64,000 nt of DNA, taken from Lotus japonicus. Taxonomy: Eukaryota; Streptophyta; Magnoliopsida; Fabales; Fabaceae. Position numbers and translations under genes: made by a program. Positions 22,602 through 34,151 of this stretch are shown here, in pieces (within the stretch, counting starts at the first letter, position 1; each line of letters begins with the position of its first letter). Below the pieces are notes generated by a model. It searched no databases. It was not told the DNA's origin and saw only the letters and a list, made by a program, of their open reading frames with translations. The DNA is taken from contig NC_080043.1 of assembly GCF_012489685.1 (NCBI RefSeq), positions 53,218,289 to 53,282,288 on the forward strand, in the 5' to 3' direction.

Positions 22602-22964
22602 CTAAGCAGGAACTTGAAGGGACTCTGGAGGCGGAGCTGGGAAGTCGCCAATGCGTGCCCACCAAGCTGGTGCCTCGAGCGCCCGTGAAGAACCCTCCTC
22701 TCCTGCAGCCCGCTGTGGAGAGTTCGAGCAAGAACCCTCGTCTCCTGGATGCAAGAAGCGACAAGGTACAAAGGGCATCTTGACCTTGCCCCATTCCATG
22801 ATCTGTGTCTCGACGACGTTCCCATGCCGGTCACGTCCGGTGATCGTAGCGCTGTCGACGTAGATGCGACGTACCTTGGCAGAGTCGGTCTGCCAGGCGT
22901 TGTCCTTATGCTGATCTGGTAAATCTATCGTCCACGAGACCACTGCACTCTTGACCTTCACCAT
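22602..22964 (-). CDS. LTR-embedded ORF in L5 (120 aa)
   Basis: On the minus strand the ATG follows a 12-G run and CAG. The product has SWTIDLPDQHKDNAWQTD, VRRIYVDSATITGRD, IMEWGKVKMPFVPC and RFLHPGDEGS, then a Ser/Ala/Pro-rich tail (WWARIGDFPAPPPESLQ). It aligns over its first 90 or so residues with the L3 ORF and with the L7 ORF at 39422, both inside other LTRs. An alternative reading enters from upstream through the G-run, but the shared ATG is the simpler start. No known domain is recognised, and no membrane segment is visible. Confidence 0.5.
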   Translation of the reverse strand: MVKVKSAVVSWTIDLPDQHKDNAWQTDSAKVRRIYVDSATITGRDRHGNVVETQIMEWGKVKMPFVPCRFLHPGDEGSCSNSPQRAAGEEGSSRALEAPAWWARIGDFPAPPPESLQVPA

Positions 22965-24447
22965 CTGCCCCCCCCCCCCCAGAATAACACATAAACAAAC
23001 AACAGGGTCAGATCTCATGTTCTCATATAAACATTCACATAATCATGTAACTCTCATAAACAACAAGGTATAATAGGCATAAACTTTATATTATATCTCA
23101 GTCAATCACCTAAGTTCAGTTAGGCTAGCGACCTCACCATTCACACAACCACCTGAACACAAATGGCCATAATCACGATCATGCGCAGATGAACATTTCT
23201 CGGAGGGGACACACCGTACAACCCTCAATCATGTGGGGGGACACATCGTCCGCCAGACACACCGTCCGTCCACAGAATCACAAGGTGACCGCAGTCAACC
23301 AAATCACGTGGGGACACACCGTACAACCCACAAAACACCCTCGCGTGCAAGTAACCGTTTGTCTCTAACGGTACCATCGTTCTCATGGCCCATAGTCTTC
23401 ACTAGACCTATGTCCAATTATTCACATTTACTTGCAAGCGATTAAGTTCTCATTTCTCTTTGTTAAAGGCTCTATCGAGTCAACCTAGAGTCTTAGCATT
23501 TTCACAAAACTTATACAACTTAATTACAATAATAAGCACAACACCAAAAGGAATTACAGCTAGATGAGCGACCCTTTGGCAATAACCAAGATAGGCAACA
23601 TATAAGTCATACCAAGGCACTTAGACATGTTCTCATGCATATCATTACTTAATTCATGGAAACTTCACCAATCAAGCTATTACATAAACTTGTGCATGAG
23701 TCGGAAGGAAGCAAACTTGCCAACAACCACAGAAGCGGCTTGGCCGAACCCTAAAGGGCTCAAGGGTTTTCAAAACTATTCCTTCCTTCCATCTCAACTT
23801 CACAAGTCAATGTCCAGCCAACACACATAAGCACATACCCTCCAAAAATCTAGAATTGATCATGTTACAAATTGCATGTTAAATCATGTGAAAACCTAGA
23901 CAAATTTAGCGTAAAATCATGGTTTTCATACATAAAACCTAGGGTCATTTGCCAAACTTTAACCTACTGATCATGGCATCACACAAGCTTCACAAATATG
24001 GTAAAAATTCCAGAAACAATCAGCAACAATCAATACATCAAAAAGCTAAAGAAAAATCCACCAAAGCCCAAGTTTTGGGCATGGCCGAGAGCACCATAGC
24101 TCTAGGGTCCTCTTTTTTTTTTTTAAAAACATTTCGCCATCCTCTAGGCCATTATACAGCAGCAATAGATCATGCTATTCATCATCAAAATCAGCCCTAA
24201 GCATACAATCCAATACAGAATTCGTTCTAGGCACAAACATGGCAACATAGTCAAGTTTTGGCAAGTAGCATGGCATCAAGCTTTGATTAATTTCATGGCT
24301 GCACATATCAAATACCCTAAGCATGCTTTCTACTCTCAACCCTCATACATCATCAACCAAACCAAACTCAGATCTTAGGCATGCAAATCAAGGAAATACC
24401 TTCATCATGTAGAAACCTAGACTCTACCCACTAGATCCACCCCTTAC
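22965..24447 (-). other. Putative intron within L5
   Basis: Minus-strand donor-like C|GTAAGGGG and acceptor-like GGGCAG bracket 1483 bp, directly before the ORF ATG. The interval is within four bases of the L3 length. Inference only. Confidence 0.35.
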
Positions 24448-24557
24448 GTTAGTCTTAGTGTTTGAGAAGAATAGGTGAAGATAAATGATTCAAAGAGGAT
24501 GATCCTTGCTCCCTTCTCCTTGGTCAAAATCTCTTCCTCACCCTTGCTCCTCCACGG

Positions 24558-24625
24558 CTTCTTCTTCTTCTTCTTCTTCTTCTTTTTTCCACGGCCTCTC
24601 TCTCTCTCTCACTCTCTCTTTCTTT
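24558..24625. repeat. Simple repeats (CTT)n, (CT)n, (CTTT)n
   Basis: Adjacent microsatellites in the leader of L5. On the minus strand this is a purine-rich stretch upstream of the donor-like site. Confidence 0.9.
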
Positions 24626-25348
24626 CTTTCTTTCTTTTGCTGAATGTGTGATGAGAATGGAAGTGTGGAAATGTGTTCCAACTCTCACCTTTTGAACTCT
24701 CAAAAAAAAACTGAAGCTCTTCCCCTGATACCCCAAACTCGCGGCCAATACAAGCCTAACTATGGTTTTTCAAAACTTTTCACCAATTTGAAAAGAGACA
24801 AGGCATTAATGGCTCATCATTCTCCTTTATTCTCTTGACCAAAGCTGATCAGCCATAACTAGGAGCCATAATCTCTCAATTTTCCCCTTAACTCATGCAA
24901 TCCTAGTCAACAAACAAGTCTCCTCTCCTTCCCTAAGTGAAATCGGCTAGCATACATCATGGGCTAGGTTTTCCTTTTCTCTTCTCCCTTCATAACTTGG
25001 CCCAAGTCCAACTAATTACTCTCCTAACTACTGATTAAGAGGATAAAATAAATCAAGGCAAACTCCTTCCCTTAATATTAAAGAAATAAATTCGGAATTA
25101 AGAAAATTTCTTCTAGCAAAATTGCTAGTACAATACAACCTGACCTTCCGTCACTAAAACATGACTATCTCGGGCTACAGAGGTCGGAATGACCTGAAAC
25201 CAACGAGAGAATTTAGCTAACTCAGAGACCTCTCAAAAATTCACACAAGGTCAAGGACAGATTAGCAATTAAATCAAACTTCACTAGAAATTTCACTTTT
25301 ATTCAATAAATCACTTAAGCAATACATAAGCAAGGTTAGGGTCTTACA

Positions 25349-26217
25349 AACAAGATGTGGGACGGGCATCACTCCTTTGGCCTGGAAACATGTCTTAGAT
25401 ACTTTACAGGAGGTTCAACGCCAGAATGAGCACTTGCAAGCTCAGGTTGAATACTTGAACCAAATGAGAGGCTCCCGCCGTGGTCAACGCATTGATGCTG
25501 AAGATGTGGTGGAATTTCAGCCTTTCGTGCTTGCGGTGGCAGCGGTGGAGATACCAGAATACTTACAAACCATGACGGTATATACATTTTCTGGCGACCC
25601 TGACCCAATGGACCATTTGAGATAATTAAACATAAAAATGGTCATTGGCGGGGGGACAGATTCAATGAAGTGTCGCTTACTACCATCCACATTCAAAGGC
25701 ATGGCAATGACATGGTTCATTAAGCAACCCCCCTTTTCTGTTAGTAACTTCACTGATTTGTCCACCAAGTTTTTAACTCAGTTCTCGGCAAACCAGACTC
25801 AAAAGGCTACAATCTTTGATCTAGTCATAATACAACAGCAGTCGGGCGAGAGACGAAAAACTTACCTGGCACGATTTAGCAAGATGGCGGTGCAACTAGA
25901 GGATGACAGCCCCGAGGTGTGTGTGGCAGCTTTCAAAAATGGCCTCCGGGCGGGCTCGTTAAACCGTGATTTAACCAGGCGTCCGTCGCGTGACATGATG
26001 GACTTACCATCCAGGGTGCAGGAATTTATCTTGATCGAACAGGATGATCAAACTAAAAAGGAAATAGAGGACTGGCGGAAGGGCATTCAACAAGGCGCCA
26101 CGTCATTGGAAAAGGAAAAAGCAAGAAAAGATTCAAGGCCGACTCAAACCCCTCGCCAGCCAAGGCCTGGATTTCAGAGCAACACATGGCACAGGAATGC
26201 ACAAGGTACGTCGTCGG
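25349..26217 (+). pseudogene. T2 gag, capsid region
   Basis: The gag frame resumes after L5: LDTLQEVQRQNEHLQAQVEY (coiled-coil-like), VYTFSGDPDPMDHL, MKCRLLPSTFKGMAMTWFIK, FTDLSTKFLTQFSANQ, LARFSKMAVQLEDDSPEVCV, FKNGLRAGSLNRDL and PSRVQEFILIEQDD. This is the retrotransposon gag domain, which packages RNA in cytoplasmic particles. A stop sits near 25624. It is cut at 26217 by element D and continues at 34157. Confidence 0.85.
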
Positions 26218-27106
26218 TGTAAGACCCTAACCTTAACTATGTATTACTTAAGTGATTTATTGAATAAAAATGAAGGTTTTGACAAGGTTTGAGTTTTGAC
26301 AGATTCTGGCTGTCACTTTGTACGAATTTTCTCATTTGGGAAAACTTCCTTCATGTCCGTTGTAGCCCTTTAAGTTTAGAAAATTCTCCAAGTCGTTTCA
26401 GGTCATTCCGATCTCGGTAGCCCGAGATATCGAAGTTTTAGTGACGATGGTTACGGCTGTACAGTGCCCGCGGATTAATTGATATTTTTTTTTCTTTTAA
26501 TTCCGAGTTTGCTCTTATTTTTAATGAAAAAGGGCTAGGTTTTCAATGGGTTCATACCTGATTAGGTGACTAACTAATGGGTCAAGTGTTTAATTGGGTT
26601 TGGGCTTAAAAAGAAAAAAAGAAACAAAACCCTAGCCCATCTATAGTGTAGCCGCAAGTTAAATGGGGTGAAGGGGAGGAGGAAACCCTTATTTCCTTCT
26701 CATGCAGAAATGGTAGTGCACCCACACACACCACTCACGTAAGAAAAAAATAGAAGAAAGAAAACAGAAGAAGAGAGAAAGAAAGGGAGAGGTCGTGAGA
26801 GAGGTAGTGAGAAACGCAAGTTGAAAGGGGGAAGAGGGAGAGCAGCCGAGAGAGAGGGAAAGGAAAAGAGAGGGGACGTGAAGAGAAGGCTGCAGCAGCC
26901 CTAGAGGTTGACCTAGAGCCGCCGCCACCTCCATGCACCTTAGCACCGCCGGCCACCACACGCGTGAGGGAGGAGCCGATCGCGAGAGAGAGATCGAGGG
27001 AACGAGAAGGAGAGATCGAGTGGAGAAGAAGAAGAGGGGCTGGATAGCAGCTGTTGGGGACTCTTCTACAGCAAAGAATCCTTCTTCTCATCAAGGTTTT
27101 AGCAAG

Positions 27107-28220
27107 GTAAGGGCTGGTCCTAGGAGGGGTAGGTTACCTAGGAATTCTTGCTATGATTTGCCTTATATTATGTTGTGAATTAGAAGGTTTTCCATGAGGT
27201 TTTGGACATGATGTGCTTGCTGGAAATCTTTCATACGATCTTAGGTCTGGTTATGCTCTAAATTCTATGTTGGATGTAGGTCATGATGCCCTAGTCTATC
27301 TTAATCCTCTCTATAATCATATGAAATTATGTCAAGAAATTGGTAGTTTGCCATGAGATTTGTGTAATATGATCCTAGTTGCTAAATCTGAATTTTTGGT
27401 GATGAGTTATGTGATTTATGATTCCTGGAAAATGGCCTAGGGATTCATATATGAGAGAAATAAAATTGTTAGAGAATTCTGTGTTAGTGTTGTTTCGGCG
27501 TGGCCCTCTTGGGGAAATTTCTGGCTGAATTTCTTGCTTCTGTTATCATGTTCTGTTACATGTTGTGGTGCTGAAATTTTTATTGAGAAATTGTAATATA
27601 TGCAAATAACATGTTGGACTCTACTTGGAATGAAATGACATGTCTTGAATATTTAATTTACCGGTATTGCTATTTAATTAAGAGTTCAAAGGGTCGCTCA
27701 CCTAGCTGTAATCCCCTTTGCCCTATGTGATTGTTGTGCTGTTAATATTGTTGTGTGAAGAGAATAATAAGACTAGGATTGACTTTAGAGCCTTAATATA
27801 AAGAGAATGAGACTTAAATCACATGCAAGTAAAATGTGATTAATCGGACATAGGTCTAGTGAAGACTATGGGCCATTAGAACGATGGTGTCGTTAGAGAC
27901 AAACGGTAGCTTGCACGCGAGGGAGATTTTGTGGATCAGTGTGGATCCACGTGATTTGGTTGACTGCGGTCACCGTGAGACTTGAGTTTGTGGATCATTG
28001 CGAATCCATGTGATTATACATTTGCGGATGTATGTGATTGGCCAAGGAGTTTTGGTGGGTTGTGTGATGTGAGGATGCGCTAGTCTAACTGACTAACTGT
28101 CATAAAACGTAAATTCCATAACGAATGATTATTGTGCTTTATGATATGGATTGTGATTATTTTGTTTGCGACCTGACCCTTGCGCTACTTGTTTATTTGT
28201 TATTTGTGGGGGGGGGGTAG
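27107..28220 (+). other. Putative intron in D 5' LTR
   Basis: AAG|GTAAGGG at 27107 and GGGGTAG ending at 28220 bracket 1114 bp directly before the ORF ATG. The 3' LTR has the same layout (32608-33725, 1118 bp). Inference only. Confidence 0.35.
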
Positions 28221-28346
28221 ATGGTCGTGAAGATAACGACGACGACCCATTCTTGGGAGCTGACACTCCGTCACGAGCCATTAGCGGATGATGACTACAC
28301 ATCCGATGAAGAAGAAGAAGATAAAGAGAAAGAGGCCAAGGAATAG
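28221..28346 (+). CDS. LTR-embedded acidic microprotein, D 5' LTR (41 aa)
   Basis: ATG directly after a G-run and TAG. The product begins MVVKITTTTHSWEL and ends in an acidic tail (DDDYTSDEEEEDKEKEAKE). Counterparts at 33726-33851, 49511-49633 (minus) and 63085-63222 (minus) keep the frame and most residues. The N-terminal S-W-x-(L/I)-x-L resembles the start of the longer LTR ORFs. An AATAAA lies about 60 bp downstream. No known family is recognised. Confidence 0.45.
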   Translation: MVVKITTTTHSWELTLRHEPLADDDYTSDEEEEDKEKEAKE

Positions 28347-28648
28347 GTTTGGGTTGAGAGTACCGAGTTCGGGAAGCATTGAACAATTATTTTGCTTTCA
28401 TTTGGATAAATAAAGTTAATGTCATTTACTTTGGTTTTAGATGTATATTTCATACTTATTTTATTTAATTCAAAAGTTTTGGGATGATGTTTACGTCCGC
28501 GAGATTTGTAAAGGTTAATCTTTCAAGAGTTTCGCCATTAATGAACCTTTGTCATTAATTAAAGATTAATAATTGAATCGACGAAAATTCTTTACGAAAA
28601 TACACGTGATTAGTTACTGTGTGATACTCGAGAAATAAGGGCGTTACA

Positions 28649-29058
28649 TTGTGGTATCAGAGCCGACCTCTCCCAGTACGGCGTGGTTCCAGGACGAACC
28701 AAGCGGAAGTTAGTGGGCCTTTGACGCCTTGAGCTGACGAGGGCGAGGATTGATCGCCTTCTTTGTGGAGGGACGCACCACACCCGAACAAGAGGTATTT
28801 CGAGACTGTGTAGGGATGGACTATACAGTTGAGGAAGGCATATATGATTTGATTGTACTACCCATAACAACAAGTTGCAACTTCTTTTCGGGAGCCCAAC
28901 TCATAAGAACTCCATGGTTAAGTGTGCTAGCCTTGGAGCAATATTATGATTGGTGACCTCCTGGGAAGTTTTCCCGGGATGTGCGTGATTGAGGACAAAG
29001 CGCGCTGAAAAGACTCGTGTTGTTACCGTGAGGCCAGTCGTCAAGTCAAGATGTTACA
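28649..29058 (+). mobile_element. TRIM-derived unit inside element D
   Basis: After the D primer site (28652-28663) the sequence is TRIM internal segment (to 28719), then a shortened TRIM LTR (28720-29058, 339 bp versus 394 at 2059-3380) ending GATGTTACA. A second primer site follows at 29061-29072, leading into the ordinary D/E internal sequence (CTCCGGTTGAGAAACC). Element E goes straight from its primer site into that sequence, so the TRIM unit is an addition. No target duplication is visible. Confidence 0.85.
28652..28663 (+). promoter_or_regulatory. Primer-binding site of D, first copy
   Basis: TGGTATCAGAGC three bases after the 5' LTR; matches tRNA-iMet. It is followed by TRIM internal sequence. 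Confidence 0.88.
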
Positions 29059-29060
29059 AC

Positions 29061-29072
29061 TGGTATCAGAGC
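29061..29072 (+). promoter_or_regulatory. Primer-binding site of D, second copy
   Basis: TGGTATCAGAGC two bases after the TRIM-derived LTR end. The bases after it match the E internal region at 62690-62744 (minus). Confidence 0.88.
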
Positions 29073-29205
29073 TCCGGTTGAGAAACCAAAGTACTAAGGG
29101 TTTTGGGCTTACGAGTTTCCGAACTCGTTGTGTTTTGTTTTTGATAAAGGTGTTTTGAAAGCTTCGCGGTGAGATTTGGGTAGACTTGTTTGCTAAGATG
29201 TTTGC

Positions 29206-29469
29206 TTGGCTGTGAGATTGTCCGTGATTAGTATCATTGCCGTGATACTTGAGATCAAGTGTTTGACTCTATGTCAAGATATTTTGAGGAATTTGATCTT
29301 GGATGAGGGTCATAAGAGTAGATTGAGTATTCATCCGGGAATGACGAAGATGTATCAAGACTTAAAACTTCATTTTCGGTGGCCTGGGATGAAGAAACGA
29401 GTAGTCGAGTATGTATCAACGTGTTTGACATATCAAAAGGCGAAGGTAGAAGCTAAGGATGAATCTTAG
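29206..29469 (+). pseudogene. Gypsy integrase zinc-finger remnant in D
   Basis: This frame encodes ILDEGHKSRLSIHPGMTKMY, FRWPGMKKRVVEYVSTCLTY and QKAKVEAKDE. It is the H2C2 zinc-binding domain that starts gypsy integrase, closest in this window to the Tekay-type copy at about 54050-54200. The last zinc ligand Cys is Tyr here, and the catalytic core is missing. D therefore derives from a chromovirus-like ancestor. The rest of the internal region to 30775 shows no coding domain. Confidence 0.7.
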
Positions 29470-30741
29470 TGGAATGACATATGAATTCCATAGATGAGAT
29501 GTCAAGGGTAGATAATTTTTGAGGTTGAACTATTAGAAATTGAATCGATTGGATAGGACCTCAATTTATGTGACTACTGGATGATAGGGACTCATTGACC
29601 TTTCCAGTGGTTTTTCTAAATTTTCATCTTCGACATATTAAGCCTAATCGACTTAATATTGAGGGAGGTGATATTTAGAATTATAGCTGGCAATGGACCA
29701 TGATAAAAAGGTTGATAGGAATTGATAGATGTTGGTCAAATCTGAGAGATGAGTTTTATTAGGTATTTGATCCCTTTGTGAAGAAGTCGTAGTGCTAAGA
29801 AATGAATATTCATCTAAAAAGTGTTGAAGAGTTAGAGGACATTATTGGTGCGAACTCGGTGAAGGTTTAGATTTTAAGTCCATAAATTCTTGTCCTAATT
29901 GTGTAGTACTTAAAGTTTGTTAGAATTGGATTGAGAGATTAAGAAGTTGATTGGTGTGATAGTGATCAAGTTAGAGAAAGAAAGTTTTAGCATAAGTTGA
30001 ATACATGAGAGTATTGATATGGATTTCAGAGAAATGTGCAAGGATTACTAAGTGAGATTTACTAAGCTGGATTAAAACCGTAGGGGTTAAGATTGTCCTT
30101 GAGAGTTGAGAGTCAGGTATGAATAAGAGATTTAATGGTTTTAGTTGTGACGATAGCAGTTGAACCTTTGAAGATTAAAATCTAGGGAGCGAAAGTTGGG
30201 CTAAGTCCCTTGCGGCACAGTTTATGGTTTGATCTTCAAGGGAATGAATTATGAGTTATGCAGAGATTTCAGACTTAAAAATAAGCTATAATTTGACTTG
30301 TGGATAAGTGAAAGATTGACTTAAGGTCTGAATGAGGATAGTTCCGAAACAAGAGATGATGTAAGGATTGCTAGGTATTGAGATGATGATTAGCTTATAA
30401 ACGGTTGATCAATTGGACTTGGATTTGGTGCCTAGTGCCCTAGTACGAGCGTGATATCTAGGTCTATCTGAAGATGATTGCTAGATATCTAGGGGTTATC
30501 GCTTACCAAAGATTGAGGTTGGAATGGACGCTCCAAGTGGGACACGCCTGACCACGTCGAGACTTTGTGCCAGACTTGGTAAAATAAATAATATTTGGTA
30601 TTATTTCATTTTGTGAATGGTTTGTGATTTATGTGTGTGATGTGATTTGGTGTGCTGAAGGCTAATTGTTGAGTCATAGAGGCGGGGGAGAACACTGACC
30701 GAGTCAATGTCTTCCTTACGTTTTTGTGGTGTTTTGTGTGA

Positions 30742-31008
30742 TTGTGTTACACTCTCGATTATCCTCACTTAGCAAAGATGGTGGATGGAACCATCAAGGT
30801 CGATGAGATGGCGGATGGAGCCAGTGAACGGAGTGCGTCGATCAAGATGGTGGATGAAACCATCAAGGTTCATGAGATGGCGCATGGAGCCAGTGAACGG
30901 AGTGCGTCGATCAAGATGGTGGATGGAACCATCAAGGTCGATGAGATGGTGGATGGAACCATCGGTGAAGCAGGAATGGTGGATGGAACCATTGGCAGAC
31001 CGAGATAG
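30742..31008 (+). CDS. ORF over the 30-bp minisatellite in D (88 aa)
   Basis: The frame encodes tandem MVDGTI-type decapeptides (MVDGTIKVDE, then MADGASERSA variants). Because the unit is 30 bp, the frame persists through repeats. The corresponding minus-strand frame in E (60540-60884) is 114 aa with the same decapeptides. No domain is recognised. It may be only a by-product of the repeat. Confidence 0.3.
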   Translation: MCYTLDYPHLAKMVDGTIKVDEMADGASERSASIKMVDETIKVHEMAHGASERSASIKMVDGTIKVDEMVDGTIGEAGMVDGTIGRPR

Positions 31009-31167
31009 TGGATGGAACCATCAGGAAAACGGGATTGGTGGATGGAACCGACGATCGTATATGGTGGATGGAACCATAGATCGGACAAACCAGATGGTGG
31101 ATGGAACCGTCAAATGGACTAGGTGGTGGATGGAACTACCGAACGAGTGAATTGGTGGATGGAACCT
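30778..31167 (+). repeat. 30-bp minisatellite in D internal region
   Basis: About twelve units of ATGGTGGATGGAACCATC plus a variable 12-bp spacer. Periodicity is 30 bp with a few longer or degenerate units. The homologous array in E is at 60512-60923 (minus). Confidence 0.85.
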
Positions 31168-31732
31168 TTGAGCTCGGTGTCCGGAAAGTTTGTTTTCCCG
31201 TGTCTGAGCTGTTGATGTTGCATCTGGATCACCAGGACGGGACGCCGACCAGCGTGTACCGGCATGAGCATAACACATGTTTGACTTAAACTTTTGTTGT
31301 TTTGTGTGACTGCAGTGAGACAGTTTGGGTCGTGATCTAATGGAAGAGTTCCGTAGGGTTCTACGACGAATGTCTAGGTTATAGACAGATACATGAGAGT
31401 GACTCGAACATCCTTACCAGTTATTTTTCTAGTTGCCATCTTTTAGATATTGAGCCTGATCAACTTGATATTGGAAAATGGTGATAGGAATGATAGTTGG
31501 TGTTGGACTATGACGGGAACGTTAAGGAGAGACAGTTTCCTTTTGTGAAAATGATGTGGAACCAGACCACTAGAGATGTCACGTGAAGACCGGAAAGATG
31601 AGACTAAGGACAATAACCTATGCGTCGAGACGACTGAGAAATTTGTGGAGAGTATCAGAGTGCGCAATGGAAGCGTGGTGGGTCTTCCTATACTAGTTTC
31701 GAGGACGAAACTATTTTTAAGGAGGGTGGTAT

Positions 31733-34151
31733 TGTAAGACCCTAACCTTAACTATGTATTACTTAAGTGATTTATTGAATAAAAATGAAGGTTTTGACAA
31801 GGTTTGAGTTTTGACAGATTCTGGCTGTCACTTTGTACGAATTTTTTGAGGGTCTTACCGACATCATTTGGGAAAACTTCCTTCATGAGAGTTGTAGCCC
31901 TTTAAGTTACGAAAATTCTCCAAGTGGTTTCAGGTCATTCCGATCTTGATAGTCCGCGATATCAAAGTTTTAGTGACGATGGTTACGGCTGTACAGTGCC
32001 AGCGGATTAATTGATATTTTTTTTCTTTTAATTCCGAGTTTGCTCTTATTTTTAATGAAAAAGGGCTAGGCTTTCAATGGGTTCAGACCTGATTAAGTAA
32101 CAAACTAATGGGTCAAGTGTTTAATTGGGTTTGGGCTTAAAAAGAAAAAAGAAACAAAACCCTAGTCCATCTATAGTGTAGCCGCAAGTTAAATGGGGTG
32201 AAGGGGAGGAGGAAACCCGTATTTCCTTCTCATGCAGAAATAGTAGTACACCCACACACACCACTCACGTAAGAAAAAAACAGAAGAAAGAAAAGAGAAG
32301 AAGAGAGAAAGAAAGGGAGAGGCCGTGAGAGAGGGAGGTGAGAAACGCAAGTTGAAAGGGGGAAGAGGGAGAGCAGCCGAGAGAGAGGGAAAGGAAAAGA
32401 GAGGGGACGTGAAGAGAAGGCAGCAGCAGCCCTAGAGGTTCACCTAGAGCCGCCGCCACCTCCCTGCACATTAGCACCGCCGGCCACCGCACGCGTGAGG
32501 GAACGAGAGGGAGAGATCGAGTGGAGAAGAAGAAGAGGGGCTGGACAGCAGCTATTGGGGTCTCTTCTACAGCAAAGTATCCTTCTTCTCATCAAGGTTT
32601 TAGCAAGGTAAGGGCTGGTCCTAGGAGGGGTAGGTTACCTAGGAATTCTTGCTATGATTTGCCTTATATTATGTTGTGAATTAGAAGGTTTTCCATGAGG
32701 TTTTGGACATGATGTGCTTGCTGGAAATCTTTCATACGATGCTAGGTCTGGTTATGCTCTAAATTCTATGTTTGATGTAGGTCATGATGCCCTAGTCTAT
32801 CTTAATCCTCTCTATAATCATATGAAATTATGTCAAGAAATTGGTAGTTTGCCATGAGATTTGTGTAACACGATCCTAGTTGCTAAATCTGAATTTTTGG
32901 TGATGAGTTATGTGATTTATGATTGCTGGAAAATGGCCTAGGAATTCATATATGAGAGAAATAAAATTGTTAGAGAATTCTGTGTTGTTGTTGTTTCGGC
33001 CGTGGCCCTCTTGGGGAAATTTCTTGCTGAATTTCTTGCTTCTGTTATCATGTTCTGTTACATGTTGTGGTGCTGAAATTTTTATTGAGAAATTGTAATA
33101 TATGCAAATAACATGTTGGACTCTACTTGGAATGAAATGACATGTCTTGAATATTTAATTTACTGGTATTGCTATTTAATTAACAGTTCAAAGGGTCGCT
33201 CACCTAGCTGTAATCCCCTTTGCCATCTGTGATTGTTGTGCTGTTAATATTATTGTGTGAAGAGAATAATAAGACTTTAGGATTGACTTTAGAGCCTTAA
33301 TATAAAGAGAATGAGACTTAAATCACTTGCAAGTAAAATGTGATTAATCGGACATAGGTCTAGTGAGGACTATGGGCCATGAGAACGATGGTGCAGTTAG
33401 AGACAAACGGTAGCTTGCACGCGAGGGAGATTTTGTGGATCAGTGTGGATCCACGTGATTTGGTTGACTGCGGTCACCGTGAGACTTGAGATTGTGGTTC
33501 ATTGCGAATCAATGTGATTATACATATGCGGATGTATGTGATTGGTCAATGAGTTTTGGTGGGTTGTGTGATGTCATGATGCGCTAGTCTAACTGACTAA
33601 CTGTCATAAAACTTAAATTCCATAACGAATGATTATTGTGCTTTATGATATGGATTGTGATTATTTTGTTTGCGACCTGACCCTTGCGCTACTTGTTTAT
33701 TTGTTATTTGTGGGGGGGGGGGTAGATGGTCCTGAAGATAACGGCGACGACCCATTCTTGGGAGCTAATACTCCGTGACGAGCCACTACCGGATGACGAC
33801 TACACTTCCGATGAAGAGGAAGAAGATAAAGAGGAAGAGGCCAAGGAATAGGTTTGGGTTCAGAGTACCGTGTTCGGGAAGCATTGAACAATTATTTTGC
33901 TTTCATTTGGATAAATAAAGTTGATGTAATTTACTTTGGTTTTAGATGTATATTTCATACTTATTTTATTTAATTCAAAAGTTTTGAGATGATGTTTACT
34001 TCCGCGAGATTTGTAAAGGTTAATCTTTCAAGAGTTTCGCCATTAATGAACCTGTCATTAATTAAAGATTAATAATTGAATCGACGAAAATTCTTTACGA
34101 AAATACACGTGATTAGTTACTGTGTGACACTCGAGAAATCGGGGCGTTACA
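31733..34151 (+). repeat. Element D 3' LTR
   Basis: Starts TGTAAGACCCTAACC right after the PPT and ends GGGCGTTACA at the GTCGG duplication. It differs from the 5' LTR by scattered substitutions and small indels. It carries the same donor-like site (32608), G-run and ORF. Confidence 0.92.
33726..33851 (+). CDS. LTR-embedded acidic microprotein, D 3' LTR (41 aa)
   Basis: Same length as the 5' LTR copy. It starts MVLKITATTHSWEL, then RDEPLPDDDYTSD and an acidic tail, ending TAG. Substitutions relative to 28221-28346 are few and leave the frame open. Confidence 0.45.
   Translation: MVLKITATTHSWELILRDEPLPDDDYTSDEEEEDKEEEAKE

Larger units (their letters stand above)
22125..25348 (-). mobile_element. 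Solo LTR L5 (minus orientation, 3.2 kb)
   Basis: The 3224-bp insert is flanked by AACAA (22120-22124 and 25349-25353). On the plus strand it starts TGTAACGCCCC and ends GTCTTACA, i.e. it reads on the minus strand, and it is the opposite-strand partner of L3 (15199-18457). Minus-strand features: leader with (CTT)n, donor-like GTAAGGG (about 24447), recurrent intron blocks, G-run (plus-strand C-run 22969-22980), CAG and the 120-aa ORF 22602-22964. No primer site or pol is seen. Confidence 0.9.
26218..28648 (+). repeat. Element D 5' LTR
   Basis: From TGTAAGACCCTAACC to GGCGTTACA. It contains a purine-rich leader, donor-like AGCAAG|GTAAGGGCTGG at 27107, recurrent blocks (AAGGGTCGCTCACCTAGCTG at 27688), the sequence CCTGACCCTTGCGC near 28173, a G-run, TAG and a 41-aa ORF, then AATAAA at 28409-28414. 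The minus-strand frames of 90-119 aa at 26689-27094 run through the purine-rich leader and look spurious. Confidence 0.92.
26218..34151 (+). mobile_element. Element D: non-autonomous LTR retrotransposon with 2.4-kb LTRs
   Basis: LTRs 26218-28648 (2431 bp) and 31733-34151 (2419 bp) are close copies. GTCGG flanks the element on both sides (26213-26217 and 34152-34156). The internal region is 3084 bp. It has a tRNA-iMet primer site at 28652, a PPT (AAGGAGGGTGGTAT) at about 31719-31732, only a remnant of integrase (29206-29469), and a 30-bp minisatellite (30778-31167). Lack of gag and pol with long LTRs fits a LARD-like derivative of a gypsy element. A TRIM unit sits between two primer sites (28649-29058). 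E (49186 onwards) is the same family in the opposite orientation and lacks the TRIM unit. Confidence 0.92.

Noticed and set aside
26689..27094. 90-119-aa minus-strand ORFs in the D leader (and the 75-aa copy at 32265)
   Set aside because: Low-complexity translation of the purine-rich leader of the LTR, opposite to the element's reading direction.
28129..28386. 85-aa minus ORF in D LTR (also 33697-33891) and plus ORFs at 49456 and 63030
   Set aside because: Antisense shadows of the conserved microprotein frame.
30778..31167. CRISPR-like array
   Set aside because: Contiguous minisatellite with short related spacers inside a plant retroelement; no cas genes.
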